DNA of 64,000 bases, from assembly GCA_003994795.1 (NCBI GenBank), contig AP018271.1:1-64000 (forward strand), read 5' to 3'. Positions 55,642 through 64,000 of the stretch are shown here, piece by piece. The position numbers and the translations under genes were made by a program. This DNA comes from Cylindrospermum sp. NIES-4074 (GTDB lineage Bacteria; Cyanobacteriota; Cyanobacteriia; Cyanobacteriales; Nostocaceae). How positions within the stretch are numbered: the first letter of the stretch is position 1; the number at the start of each line of letters is the position of its first letter. The notes beneath the pieces were generated by a model. The model was not told the DNA's origin and ran no database searches. It was given only the letters and a program-made list of their open reading frames with translations.

Positions 55642-56259
55642 GCGATCGCACTGAGAAATTTTAGACATATTTTCATGTACACTTTCTGCATTGCTAGTTG
55701 GGTGTTCACCGGGGAAAACCCAAACACCTATTACGCCAGCAATAAGTGTGCATCTATTGTTGGGCAATCCCAGCCGAGCGATCGCTTCTCTTTTGTACTA
55801 AGAAATTATCCACCCCACTCTCAATAGATTTACCCCTCAAGGTTGTTTTCAGTTATTTCAGCTAGGCTGTTCCACATTTGAATCGTATAAATTGATATCA
55901 AGCCCGGTTAATTACTTGTAATAAGTTTGGCCTTGTTGGTAATTGCTGTTTACATTTTTCCCCATTACCCATTACCAGCCCTCACAGATATGATAAGTAT
56001 TCAACCGGACATGATATTACCTATCAGCAATCTTTTCGGATACTTCAAAAGAACTTTTTCTCCTGCATTGTTAGCACTATCTATGTTAAAAAAATAACTT
56101 TTTACTTAAATCTATATTTTAGTGATCGCTCGTTTCCAGCCCGACATCACAAAATAGCGTTGCTCCCGAGGAAATTACACTACAGAACGTATTAAATTTT
56201 ATTCAAATCATTACCCTTAACTTATTGTTACATAACTATAAATTTCTCCGCCGACTTAC

Positions 56260-57426
56260 TTAAATACATCCATAAGGATTTTCATCTTGAGAAAGAGTTT
56301 TTAGAATATTGATAGGTGTACTAGGATTTCCTGCTACCGAGGTGCGAACATTGAACTCCGTATCCTGAGAAAGAGTTTCTAAAATATTAACAGGTGTATT
56401 AGGATTTTTAGCTACCGAGCTGCGAACGCTGTAATGTGCATCTTGAGAAAGAGTTTTTAGAAGATTGACAGGTGTGTTAGGATTTGTCGCTACCGAATTA
56501 CGAACTCCCACACCGTCAAAGTAATAATCTTGAGCAAGGGTTTCTAAAATGTCAACAGGTGTATTGGAATTATCGGCAATCGCAAAACGAAACTGCAAAA
56601 ATGTATCCCACCAAACTTGTGGGTCATAAAAACCTGTAGCTTGAAAATTAGCTTTTTGCAACTCATTAACAAGATTGTCATTTTGTTTTCGGTTAAAACA
56701 TCTACGAATATCTTCACAATTTTGAAAGAGAGTTTTAAGAATATTGGCGGGGGTATTAGAATTTCTTGCTACCGAGGTGCGAACATCAAACTCAGTATCC
56801 TGAGAAAGAGTTTCTAAAATATTGACAGGCGTACTAGGATTCTTTGCTACCCGAATGCGAACATAACGATCTTCATTTTGACAAAAAGTTTCTAAAATAT
56901 TAACAGGTGTATTAGGATTCGCTGCTACCGAGGCGCGAACAACGAACTCAGTATCTTGAGAAAGAGTTTTTAGAATATTGATAGGTGTACTAAAATTTTC
57001 TGCTACCCGACTGCGAACATTGGACTTAGTATCCTGAGAAAGAGTTTTAAGAACATTGATAGGTGTATTAGGATTCCCTGCTAACGAGGTGCGAACATCG
57101 GACTCAGCATCCTGAGAGAGAATTTCTAAAATATTAACAGGTGTATTAGGATTCCCTGCTAACGAGGTGCGAACATCGGACTCAGCATCCTGAGAGAGAA
57201 TTTCTAAAATATTAACAGGTGTACTAGGATTTCCTGCTACGAATTTGCGAACAATAATATTTTCATCTCTAGCAAGGGTCAAGAATAATTCTTTCGGAGT
57301 ATTTGGATTATATGCGATCGCTTGAAGAATAGACTTGTCAGTAATATTACGTGCTAGTTGTTGCAATCGTTCGGGGGGAGTGTTCGGTGATGAAGCTTCT
57401 TGCACAGGAGTTAAATTTTTTTTCAT
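56260..57426 (-). CDS. Leucine-rich variant (LRV/HEAT-like) repeat protein
   Basis: From ATG 57426 (MKKNLTPVQEASSPNTPPER), the 388 residues consist of about 12 units of roughly 24 residues, each of the form NPNTPVNILETLSQD followed by VRxSVA. This is the alternating-helix solenoid of LRV or variant HEAT proteins. An earlier in-frame ATG (57648) adds unlikely Cys-rich sequence. One unit is interrupted by an insertion around 230-270 (CFNRKQNDNLVNELQKANF). The start is 219 bp from the Uma2 stop, and the role is probably protein binding. Neighbouring units are nearly identical, indicating recent array growth. Confidence 0.7.
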   Translation of the reverse strand: MKKNLTPVQEASSPNTPPERLQQLARNITDKSILQAIAYNPNTPKELFLTLARDENIIVRKFVAGNPSTPVNILEILSQDAESDVRTSLAGNPNTPVNILEILSQDAESDVRTSLAGNPNTPINVLKTLSQDTKSNVRSRVAENFSTPINILKTLSQDTEFVVRASVAANPNTPVNILETFCQNEDRYVRIRVAKNPSTPVNILETLSQDTEFDVRTSVARNSNTPANILKTLFQNCEDIRRCFNRKQNDNLVNELQKANFQATGFYDPQVWWDTFLQFRFAIADNSNTPVDILETLAQDYYFDGVGVRNSVATNPNTPVNLLKTLSQDAHYSVRSSVAKNPNTPVNILETLSQDTEFNVRTSVAGNPSTPINILKTLSQDENPYGCI

Positions 57427-57644
57427 AGATATTTCGATAACAATATTGGTTTTCGTGTGGTGTGTGCCGCCGGGAGGTCTCTTCACCGCCAGAGTTGGCA
57501 GGTGGGAATCTGTCGAGAGTGCAACCGAGGAGTCCAGCCTACACCTGCGATGTCGGTGACGATATCCAAAAATCAAACTGGGTTGGGTAGCTTGGTAGGC
57601 GAAAGCCGAACAGTTGCTCACCCTACAAACCAATTGCTCCCGAT

Positions 57645-58223
57645 TCACTCAAATTCAGGCGGCCAAAGTTCTGCGATCGCTAATTCCCAACCAGGGAGTA
57701 ACTCTGGTAAAGTTAGTTTGTCATTACTTCTTAAGACAACTGGTTCAAGGTGACGGCGGTAAACTGTCACCAAAAGTTTGTCTGGGTCAATTAGGATACC
57801 CACTGTAGAACCAAGTTCAAGAAATAACCTGATTTTTTCTTCTAAAGGTTTGATGCGATCGCTTTTAGATTTGACCTCAACAGTAAGATCCGGCACTAAC
57901 TCCACAAAGTCACGCTGAGTTTTTTTAAGTCGTTCAGCCCGAACAAAAGACACATCCGGGGCGCGTAAGTTTCTTTTTTCAGGGTCGCCTGTCTTTACAT
58001 CTGTCTCCAGACTGGGCAAAATAAAACCAGCACTGGAACCAGTTACTCTGCCTAGCTTGCGAGGCATGACCCACATATTAAGAAACGTTAACAGACGAGA
58101 ACCAATTTCGTCTGACTCGTAATCGGATGGCCCCATAACGATGATGTTTCCCTCGACTAGCTCCATCCGCAAATCGGGATGTTGTGATTGCAATTGTTCT
58201 AAGTCTTGGATGGTCAGAGACAT
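57645..58223 (-). CDS. Uma2 family (DUF820) endonuclease-like protein
   Basis: The 192 residues show the Uma2 fold of PD-(D/E)xK type: MELVEGNIIVMGP, NLRAPDVSFV, PDLTVEVKSKSD (the E-x-K catalytic region), EEKIRLFLELGSTVGILIDP and LPELLPGWELAI. Cyanobacteria carry dozens of these genes, and their substrates are unknown. Nuclease activity is assumed from the fold only. The LRV gene lies downstream on the same strand. Confidence 0.85.
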   Translation of the reverse strand: MSLTIQDLEQLQSQHPDLRMELVEGNIIVMGPSDYESDEIGSRLLTFLNMWVMPRKLGRVTGSSAGFILPSLETDVKTGDPEKRNLRAPDVSFVRAERLKKTQRDFVELVPDLTVEVKSKSDRIKPLEEKIRLFLELGSTVGILIDPDKLLVTVYRRHLEPVVLRSNDKLTLPELLPGWELAIAELWPPEFE

Positions 58224-58662
58224 AAGCCATAACTCACTTCATCAGCAATCTCTTTCTATCATAGGCGTGTTCGCACTCATTCCGACCCCTGCACCGGAAA
58301 CCTCCCCATTATTTCCGCCCACGCCACCGCCTCACCATCCGGCTGTACCCCATCACCTGGATTTCTCACCACATCTTATTAATTAAATAAGTAATGAGTA
58401 ATGAGTAATGAGTAATGAGTAATAAATCTTACTTATTACTTATTACTTATTACTTATTACTTCACCCGCGAGGAGAGCAGGGGAGCTTGTGAGAAATGCG
58501 GGATCAGGAGTGTTCATTTATTGAAATAGATTGAACAAGCGGCAGTAGTAATAACCCTAACAACATTAGGTGTTTAGACAAGTATAAATGATTGCTTTAA
58601 TAAACGACCTAATGAAATCAAAAGGATATAAAAGTTTGGAACCACAAAATTCGCGGCTAAAA
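58224..58662. other. Intergenic region with heptamer tandem repeats
   Basis: About 58389-58461 holds four AGTAATG-type heptamers followed by four TTACTTA-type heptamers. The two arrays are complementary enough to fold into one long AT hairpin. This is the cyanobacterial STRR type of repeat. No gene is supported around it. A short GC-rich part (58300-58370) carries CCACCG/CACCATCC stutter. Confidence 0.65.
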
Positions 58663-59937
58663 TTATGGTGTGGGGCTAACGGTGAAAGACGCTAAATTTT
58701 GCTTTATTTTAGCCAGAACTGGCGGCGCTCGCTCTTTGCTGATTTTGCTTAATCCGCTTAAAGACAGCATTTCATTGACAAAAATAAATATATTCTTAAA
58801 ATTGCCATAAATTGTTAAAAATTGGCATTTTTGCCAATTTTGGCATCTAATCTGATAAGTGGTATTGCATTCTAGATGTCCTCTAACTTGCATTCCCACA
58901 GCATATGCAAGCAATGGAGGCACAGAATTTCCGATTTCTCTATGAGCATAGAGTATTGTCTCACTGAAATTAAACCAATCAGGATAACTGTGCAAACGAG
59001 CAGCTTCTCTAACTGAAATCACCCGTGGCTGTTCTGGATGCAGGGGACGCAATGCGGTGCGGTTGCCACTTCCTGCTCTCAACGTCACGCAAAATCCATC
59101 CCATTCCAGTTTCTTAGATTTGGATTTAGCTTCCCTTGCACCTGGGGGAGTGTTGATAAATTGCTGAATTACTTCTGGTGTATGTATTGTCGCTGCGAAT
59201 CCCGTCTCAATGTTAGTTACTATACCAAGATTTGGGAATATTTTTTCAAGATACTTAGCATATTCTCCCTTCATCCAATCTGGATGCCATTCTTGAGTGT
59301 TTTGCTTGGGGAGTAGGGGGACTGGCAACAAGTCCGCGATCGCATCTCTAACTGTATGTTGAGGTTGATGCGGCGGCGGTATAATTTCTCCAAACTTAGA
59401 GGCAACAAAAAACACCCTTTTTCTAGCTTGCGGAACTCCGTAATCTGAAGCGTTCAGGTTCCATTTTGAGAGAAAATAATGTTCTTCTAGCACTGCTTGG
59501 AGGTTAGCAGTAATGCAGCCAAACTTCTGATTTTCAATGCCTGGCACATTCTCCATGATTGCAGCTAGGGGATTGAGTTCCAACACCAGCCGTACAAACT
59601 CCCCTACCAACGAGTTTCTCTCATCTTCAACATTTTGCAGTCCGGCAATGCTAAATCCTTGGCATGGTGGGCCACCAAAAACGGTATGAATTTCCCCGTC
59701 CCAATCGACATACTTCGCCTGAATACAGGCACGTATTTCTTCCGCCGTCACCTCCCGAATGTCTTTGCACAAGACTGTGGCGTGCGGGAAATTATGTTGG
59801 TATGTTGCTAGGACGATGGGATTATTATCAATGGCGATCGCGATTTCAAATCCTGCTGCTTTAAATCCCAAATCAAATCCACCCACCCCGGAGAATAGGC
59901 TAACAGCTATTTTTTTGTTTGCTGCTGTTGAATTCAT
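58663..59937 (-). CDS. C5-cytosine DNA methyltransferase
   Basis: The 424 residues contain motif I (SLFSGVGGFDLGFKAAG), motif IV with the catalytic Cys (VFGGPPCQGFSIAG), motif VI (AIMENVPGIE), motif VIII (QARKRVFFVASK), a target-recognition region at about 210-300, and motifs IX-X (RVISVREAARLHSYPDWF, HREIGNSVPPLLAYAVG). The catalytic core is complete. The last about 50 residues are not typical and may be an extension through repeat sequence. It appears to be an orphan enzyme without an adjacent nuclease. The 5-mC target sequence cannot be read from the sequence. Confidence 0.9.
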   Translation of the reverse strand: MNSTAANKKIAVSLFSGVGGFDLGFKAAGFEIAIAIDNNPIVLATYQHNFPHATVLCKDIREVTAEEIRACIQAKYVDWDGEIHTVFGGPPCQGFSIAGLQNVEDERNSLVGEFVRLVLELNPLAAIMENVPGIENQKFGCITANLQAVLEEHYFLSKWNLNASDYGVPQARKRVFFVASKFGEIIPPPHQPQHTVRDAIADLLPVPLLPKQNTQEWHPDWMKGEYAKYLEKIFPNLGIVTNIETGFAATIHTPEVIQQFINTPPGAREAKSKSKKLEWDGFCVTLRAGSGNRTALRPLHPEQPRVISVREAARLHSYPDWFNFSETILYAHREIGNSVPPLLAYAVGMQVRGHLECNTTYQIRCQNWQKCQFLTIYGNFKNIFIFVNEMLSLSGLSKISKERAPPVLAKIKQNLASFTVSPTP

Positions 59938-60207
59938 TGAGATTCTAATTAATGTTAACTTCTTGCACTTGGCTTTAAAGACATATCAATCGGAGTTCTG
60001 CCTGAGTTTTAAGTCTGCTAACCATGTGTCTAAGCGACTATTACTAACTGTTTCTTCTATTAATGGGTAATGGGTGGTTCAAAGTTTGACCATTTTTGAG
60101 GTAAAAGCACACCAAGCGCAATGCAGGGAGGGTCAATAATGCCTGCAATGACAATAAGCTATGCTTTAGCCTAATACTAATTTATAGCAAATAGTTATTG
60201 CTTTTGT

Positions 60208-60220
60208 CAACTAATAGTTG
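60208..60220. promoter_or_regulatory. Dyad operator candidate upstream of the XRE gene
   Basis: CAACTA-A-TAGTTG is a perfect 6-1-6 dyad ending 6 bases before the ATG. A related GCAAC-TAGAG-GTTGC dyad (60543-60557) lies around the stop of the same gene. Their placement suggests binding sites for the encoded regulator (autoregulation). Confidence 0.45.
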
Positions 60221-60226
60221 CATAAT

Positions 60227-60550
60227 ATGGCAAGCGAGGAAAGAACACAAGAGGTTGTAATGTTACCGCTCAGTGAGGTGGGATCTATTAAATGGACACA
60301 ACAGAGGGGGCAGAAGATGCGTTTGCTGCGCGGTGATTTGCCACTTGTTACTCTGTCTAAAAGGCTTACCGAACATCATGTTGAAATTTCACGACAGTAT
60401 TTAAACCGCATGGAGACAGACGCAGAAGTTAAAGGTGCTTCTCCTGAACTTGTGATGGGCTTATGTAAAGTCTTTAACTGTAGTTTGGCTGAGTTACTGT
60501 GTTTGAATGAAACTAAAATAGTGCAATTAGGGGTTGCTAAATGCAACTAG
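60227..60550 (+). CDS. XRE-family transcriptional regulator
   Basis: The 107-residue product starts at ATG 60227 (MASEERTQEVVM). It has an XRE HTH at about 25-80: RGQKMRLLRGDLPLVTLSKRL, ISRQYLNRMETDAEV, ELVMGLCKVFNCSLAELLCL. It is paralogous to the 36080-36403 regulator and, like it, precedes a repeat-domain gene on the same strand. The start region lacks a clear purine-rich ribosome site, so it may be translated with a very short leader. Confidence 0.75.
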   Translation: MASEERTQEVVMLPLSEVGSIKWTQQRGQKMRLLRGDLPLVTLSKRLTEHHVEISRQYLNRMETDAEVKGASPELVMGLCKVFNCSLAELLCLNETKIVQLGVAKCN

Positions 60551-60589
60551 AGGTTGCATAATAGTGAGCAAGGCTAAAGGAAAGTAAAC

Positions 60590-60858
60590 CGCCTGCACCA
60601 GAACGCAATCAAGGGGAAAGCAAACTAACCAAAAGAACACATATTTCAACCAACCAAAACTGAGAGCCGCCGGGACTAGCAGCCGAAAGCCTGAAACTTG
60701 TAATGCTCAAGCCACCGGGGACGAACCCGATGACCTACCAAGTCTAAAAACTGGTAGAGGCGAAAATCCCAGTAAATTCAGCGATTGTCACCCAGGAGTG
60801 GCAATCGCTGTTTAACATAAACTCGAGGCTGCACAGAGGATTTGTCCTCTGTGCAGCC
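60590..60858 (+). ncRNA. Candidate structured RNA leader
   Basis: Between the XRE gene and the repeat-domain gene, several stems cluster: CTACCA/TGGTAG at 60735-60740 and 60752-60757; CAGCGATTG/CAATCGCTG at 60779-60787 and 60802-60810; and a 14-bp perfect stem closed by TTTG at 60827-60858. The 5' part (60660-60735) is GC-rich and has several CCGGGA/CCGAAA-type short elements. No known riboswitch consensus was recognised. It may be a leader RNA or sRNA, or just a set of terminators. Confidence 0.35.
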
Positions 60859-61029
60859 TTGTGCTGTTGGTTATTAAAGCTTCGCTAAAGCTTTGTGAGT
60901 GCTTTAAGGCGATCGCAATCCTTTGTGGTCGTCATCTCCACTATTACTGTTTATGACCAAAGAAAAAACGGCTACGCCGAAGAGAAAGTGAGAGCGTTGT
61001 GGCTACCCCACAACGTTGTCAAGCAATAC

Positions 61030-61070
61030 AAAGGCGATCGCTCTGCTTGAGAAACACTGCGATCGCCTTT
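61030..61070. terminator. HIP1-based hairpin before the repeat-domain gene
   Basis: AAAGGCGATCGC (61030-61041) and GCGATCGCCTTT (61059-61070) form a 12-bp perfect stem, 26 bases upstream of the ATG. It could limit read-through or regulate the leader. Confidence 0.5.
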
Positions 61071-61095
61071 GCTCTCTAAAAGAAAGACTTTGATC

Positions 61096-61704
61096 ATGAC
61101 ATATACAGAACAGAAAAAGCAAGCGTCAGCTGTGGTACCACGGTTAACACCAGTTGAAATCACCTTGTATGACCATGAAATCTACGCAGATCAAAAGCTC
61201 ATCGCCAGAATCACATACGATGACAACGACTTTGTAACCGAGTGCTGGGTAGTGGTGGTTAACGGTGAAGAAGTATTGCGCCGTCATTCCTGGCAGAGAT
61301 GTTTTGACGATATTTCATGGCATTACCGCCAAGGCACTCTACCAGTACAGGAGGAAGAAACCCCAGCCACGACCACAGGTAACGAAATAACAGTGCAGAT
61401 AGCCGCAGAGTGCAAACAGCACGGTTTAGAACTTTTAGACGACGGCATCTATAGCAACGACCGAAAACTAGGTTCAGCCGGCTGCACAAACAGTCGTTGG
61501 TGGGTCAAGAGGGCTTCGTCAGAACAACAGAAGGTTCCCTGTGACTCGGCAAAAGAGGCGGTGCGGTCGTTGTTGATGGTCGAAGCATTACCGCCTAGTT
61601 GTGAGCAACTTATGGATCAGGCGTTTGACGAATTGACAGAGGACGAATGGCAAAGACTGCGCTCTTATCAGCCAGCGAGTGAACGACGGTTAGTGGCGGT
61701 GTAG
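61096..61704 (+). CDS. Repeat-domain hypothetical protein, paralogue of the 34.9-kb gene
   Basis: From ATG 61096 the 202 residues begin MTYTEQKKQASAVVPRLTPV. One beta-rich unit (EITLYDHEIYADQKLIARITYD to HYRQGTLPV) is followed by the shared C-terminal domain (CKQHGLELLDDGIYSNDRKLG, FDELTEDEWQRLRSYQPA, ending LVAV). The 34866-35957 protein has two such units. Each paralogue follows an XRE gene. No signal or enzymatic motif is seen. The shared LVAV end and the same spacing indicate module duplication rather than chance. Confidence 0.65.
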   Translation: MTYTEQKKQASAVVPRLTPVEITLYDHEIYADQKLIARITYDDNDFVTECWVVVVNGEEVLRRHSWQRCFDDISWHYRQGTLPVQEEETPATTTGNEITVQIAAECKQHGLELLDDGIYSNDRKLGSAGCTNSRWWVKRASSEQQKVPCDSAKEAVRSLLMVEALPPSCEQLMDQAFDELTEDEWQRLRSYQPASERRLVAV

Positions 61705-61713
61705 TGGAAGATT

Positions 61714-61740
61714 GGCGATCGCTCCAAGTGTGCGATCGCC
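61714..61740. terminator. HIP1-based terminator-like hairpin
   Basis: GGCGATCGC (61714-61722) and GCGATCGCC (61732-61740) form a 9-bp stem 10 bases after the repeat-domain gene. It has no poly-T tail, so it may instead stabilise an mRNA 3' end. Confidence 0.45.
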
Positions 61741-61772
61741 TTGATGAATCGTCGAATTTAATCAAAAAAATT

Positions 61773-61949
61773 ATGACCAAACTTAGTTACAATCCCAAGA
61801 CCAACGAGTACATCATATCCGAGTTGGGGAGGATTGTAGACTCCGACCCCAATCTTGAAGTAATTGCTCACAAACACGGATTCTTCAGTGTCAACGACGA
61901 ACAGCCAGAAGAAGCATCAACCGAAGACGAAACAGGCGAAGCTGAGTGA
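61773..61949 (+). CDS. Small acidic hypothetical protein
   Basis: From ATG 61773 the 58 residues read MTKLSYNPKTNEYIISELGR, then IVDSDPNLEVIAHKHG and an acidic tail (QPEEASTEDETGEAE). It follows the repeat-domain gene on the same strand. Family unknown. The size and codon use are compatible with a real gene. Confidence 0.45.
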   Translation: MTKLSYNPKTNEYIISELGRIVDSDPNLEVIAHKHGFFSVNDEQPEEASTEDETGEAE

Positions 61950-62456
61950 AAAAGAGCGAGCACTCCCAGTGTGCGATCGCCAATCCAAAAGTCAACAATA
62001 TGCCACAAATACTCACCTGACAACAGCCGCAGTTCAATGAAGCGATCGCAGCGTAGTATAAACAGAAGCCTTGTAATTTCGATGTTCAATATAGTCAGGT
62101 TTGCATTTATAACATGACCCAACAACCTCACGATAATCAGGAATTAATTATGAACTTAACCCAAGCTTACGAAGAAGCCAGAGCGATAGCAGTACAAGAG
62201 GGCGTACAGCAAGGGCAACACTGTGATTTGAACGATAATTTAGCCAAACGGTCACGAAATACTTCACACTGTACTAGGACAACATATAGTTCAAAGCTAT
62301 AAATTGAGTTCAAAAAACTCAAAACTTAATTACAGCAAGGAACATGGTCTTATAGTTCATTTGTCCCGTACCGCGATGAGAGAGAAATAAAAATTCAGAT
62401 TTCAGGCGATCGCTTTATCACTCAATTTTTAGCTAAACATATTTTTGAACCATATT

Positions 62457-62690
62457 GTGGGCATTTTGAACCAAATTTTGACCGAAAGTTTAAAATTTAA
62501 GGGCGTAATTAGTGTGTCTTACTCGGCATTTTTTACCAAGTCCAAAAATAAAACTTTTGGTCGTATTATGGTTCACATTTAAAACATGCGGACATAATTT
62601 GATTCATAAAGTTAAGTTGTTGATTGGCTCAAAAGCATGAAATTACGTTAACTTTTGGTCACGCTATGGTTCAAAATTTGGTCATGCAGG
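62457..62690. repeat. Three iteron-like repeat copies
   Basis: The sequence ACTTTTGGTC...TATGGTTCA...CATGC occurs on the plus strand at 62553-62591 and 62651-62690. A partial inverted copy, GTGGGCATTTTGAACCAAAT then TTTGACCGAAAGT, lies at 62457-62489. The spacing is about 100 bp. Plasmid iterons or a regulator array are possible. Confidence 0.45.
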
Positions 62691-62720
62691 GGGTAAAATC
62701 ACAAACACCAAGTAGTAGAG

Positions 62721-62867
62721 AATTTGCTCAAGGTAAGATTCGGTTTTGTCGATGAAGAGCTATCGAGAGTGGTCGATAGTTTATTACAGCTAACACCAGA
62801 AGCATTTACTCCGCTATGTTTGCAACTATCTCGTGAAGAATTGTTGTCGAGATTCTCTACACATTGA
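62721..62867 (+). pseudogene. C-terminal remnant of a Rpn/DUF4351-like or Uma2-like gene
   Basis: After in-frame stops at 62712-62717 the frame reads VRFGFVDEELSRVVDSLLQL then TPEAFTPLCLQLSREELLSRF to TGA 62865. The tail resembles the helical C-termini of cyanobacterial Rpn/PD-(D/E)xK-type proteins. It is too short to be functional. Confidence 0.35.
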
Positions 62868-63348
62868 CAATTCTTTTTCAAGATTAACCGAATATCAAGT
62901 GTCAGAGTGCTTTGCTGTTAGCAGAGTACTTTTTATCTAGAGAAACGCTACGCGAAATCAGAGCGAAGTTGAGCGTAGATAAAAGTCATGAGATTCATAT
63001 CAGTATATCTGGAATTAGTAATTGCACTATTAACTGTTAGCACTTCAACAGTTGTAATTGAACTCTCGTCCTCAACAACGAGAGAGCAACCGGATTAAAC
63101 ATCCCATCCAACCGCAAAAGAACGATTCTCGAAAGAGAATATACCGAACTATTAGAGATATTCAACAACTCAATAATAGCCAGTAGATAGGGACAACCAC
63201 AATCAATAAATAATCTGTCATGGTTCGGAAACAAGGGGTGTATTGGGTTGTTATTTAACAATTTAGTATTGTACAAAGCGTAGCTTGTTCTACTAAGACA
63301 GATAAAGCTTCGCTTAAACGAGCGTGAAAATAATTGAGGTACAAAACA

Positions 63349-64000
63349 ATGGTACAAGCTATTGCTAATCCCGAAGGTTTTTTACAAAATGCAGTAATCG
63401 AACATTACAACTTTTCTAAACTAAACAAAACGCGCATTCGTTTCAAAATCCAACTCAAGAAAACCACTAAGAGCAATGCGCCGAAGTGGGCTGATGTTCT
63501 GCAAGTTGATAATGAGGAAGAATCAGATTTGCTCAAGGTTAAATCGTCCGAAGTTGGGTTGAAGGGCATCAAAGTATTCAAGGCGCTGGATGAAGCAGCC
63601 ACACAATTACGCTCAGAAATCGCCTCAGTTCAGGAGTGGATGAGCAGTGATAACGGTGATTGGATTTGTCCCATTGACCTCGCGCCCCTGGTATGGAATC
63701 AATTGCTCAATATTAGGGATGTCATTGCTCCGTCTTTACGTGCTGGTTTAAAAGATAGTTATGAGGAGGGACTGGCAGATTACACTTCCCGTATTGATAA
63801 ATTCATCTCGCTAAACGTTTGGGATTTAGCAGCAGACAAACGTGAAGAAGTTAAAGCTAATCTCATCAAGGCTTTTCCTCTACTGTCAGACCTTGAGGAG
63901 TATTTGCAAGTAGTTATCGGTCGTCCAGTAATTATCCCGGCGCTATCGGAACAGTTGGACTCCGAGCAGGCTAGATGTTTGCAGCAAATAACCCAGTTTA
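63349..64000 (+). CDS. Hypothetical protein, runs past the window end
   Basis: From ATG 63349 (with GAGGT about 10 bases upstream), at least 217 codons are open to the last base: MVQAIANPEGFLQNAVIEHY, then KLNKTRIRFKIQLKKTTKS, LGIKV-type LKGIKVFKALDEAATQ, CPIDLAPLVWNQLLNIRDVI, ENxKANLIKAFPLL and so on. It is soluble and helical. The pattern resembles DUF3150-like plasmid proteins, but I do not claim this firmly. The C-terminus is outside the window. Confidence 0.6.
   Translation, partial: MVQAIANPEGFLQNAVIEHYNFSKLNKTRIRFKIQLKKTTKSNAPKWADVLQVDNEEESDLLKVKSSEVGLKGIKVFKALDEAATQLRSEIASVQEWMSSDNGDWICPIDLAPLVWNQLLNIRDVIAPSLRAGLKDSYEEGLADYTSRIDKFISLNVWDLAADKREEVKANLIKAFPLLSDLEEYLQVVIGRPVIIPALSEQLDSEQARCLQQITQF

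Larger units (their letters stand above)
61950..63348. other. Gene-poor region with repeats and remnants
   Basis: No intact gene is supported in this 1.4 kb. A short frame at 62114-62302 (NLTQAYEEARAIAVQEG) may be a decayed gene start. The repeats at 62457-62690 and the remnant at 62721-62867 are described separately. The gap may contain a replication or partition site. Confidence 0.45.

Noticed and set aside
59038-59316. Plus-strand frame inside the C5 methyltransferase gene
   Set aside because: Antisense to conserved methyltransferase motifs.
1-64000. tRNA, rRNA, tmRNA or known riboswitch genes
   Set aside because: No cloverleaf, anti-SD-type rRNA segment or known riboswitch consensus was recognised on reading both strands.

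Overview
The window looks like accessory DNA of a filamentous heterocystous (Nostoc/Anabaena-type) cyanobacterium, most likely a large plasmid. GCGATCGC (HIP1) octamers are frequent, several cyanobacterial gene families occur (DUF1392, Uma2, Ycf46-like AAA, TPR-CHAT, two-TM TRADD-associated protein), heptamer repeats are present, and there is a plasmid block: a MOBV relaxase-primase, a ParM-like actin with a partner gene, and a ParB remnant. No rRNA, tRNA or chromosomal housekeeping operon was seen. The host assignment is an inference.

Layout. 1-1.3 kb: end of an insertion sequence and broken gene remnants. 1.3-5.5 kb: a STAND ATPase (-) divergent from a small two-TM protein (+), which together look like a predicted immune/cell-death pair, then an HNH gene and a ParB-like remnant. 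5.8-11.1 kb: a P-loop ATPase and a 1266-residue STAND/histidine kinase/receiver protein whose phospho-acceptor Asp is Asn. 11.1-16.1 kb: a mobile-element graveyard made of a group II intron with most of its reverse transcriptase deleted and a 1.67-kb IS inserted in its ORF, followed by a decayed ISL3-type transposase.

16.2-24.3 kb is the plasmid maintenance and transfer block: a hypothetical gene, DUF192 plus Ycf46-like AAA ATPase, a nested inverted repeat, the MOBV relaxase fused to a primase/TOPRIM-like tail, then a candidate parC region with a ParR-like candidate and a ParM-like gene. 25.2-28.8 kb holds the most unusual gene: an 882-residue protein with a DFDGD motif in the context expected of a single-chain, two-barrel RNA polymerase (YonO / eukaryotic RdRP type), with an IS630 deletion derivative at its 3' end.

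28.7-36.4 kb: a truncated haemagglutinin-like secreted protein with an LCMT-like methyltransferase, then a mosaic of DNA-modification and phage/plasmid genes (Dcm fragment, ASCH, DnaB fragment, DUF5131 fragment, MT-A70, DUF1392) and an XRE regulator with a repeat-domain protein. 36.7-50.9 kb: a protease cluster of three TPR-CHAT genes, a caspase-like gene and two TPR accessory genes. One CHAT gene is broken by a nonsense codon and by a 187-bp MITE with a clean target duplication.

51.4-64 kb: a DUF1998 (MrfA-type) helicase, a complete IS630-family element, a leucine-rich-variant repeat protein, an Uma2 nuclease, a complete C5 methyltransferase, and a second XRE + repeat-domain module paralogous to that at 34.9-36.4 kb. 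Next comes a gene-poor 1.4 kb with iteron-like repeats, and the start of a gene that leaves the window.
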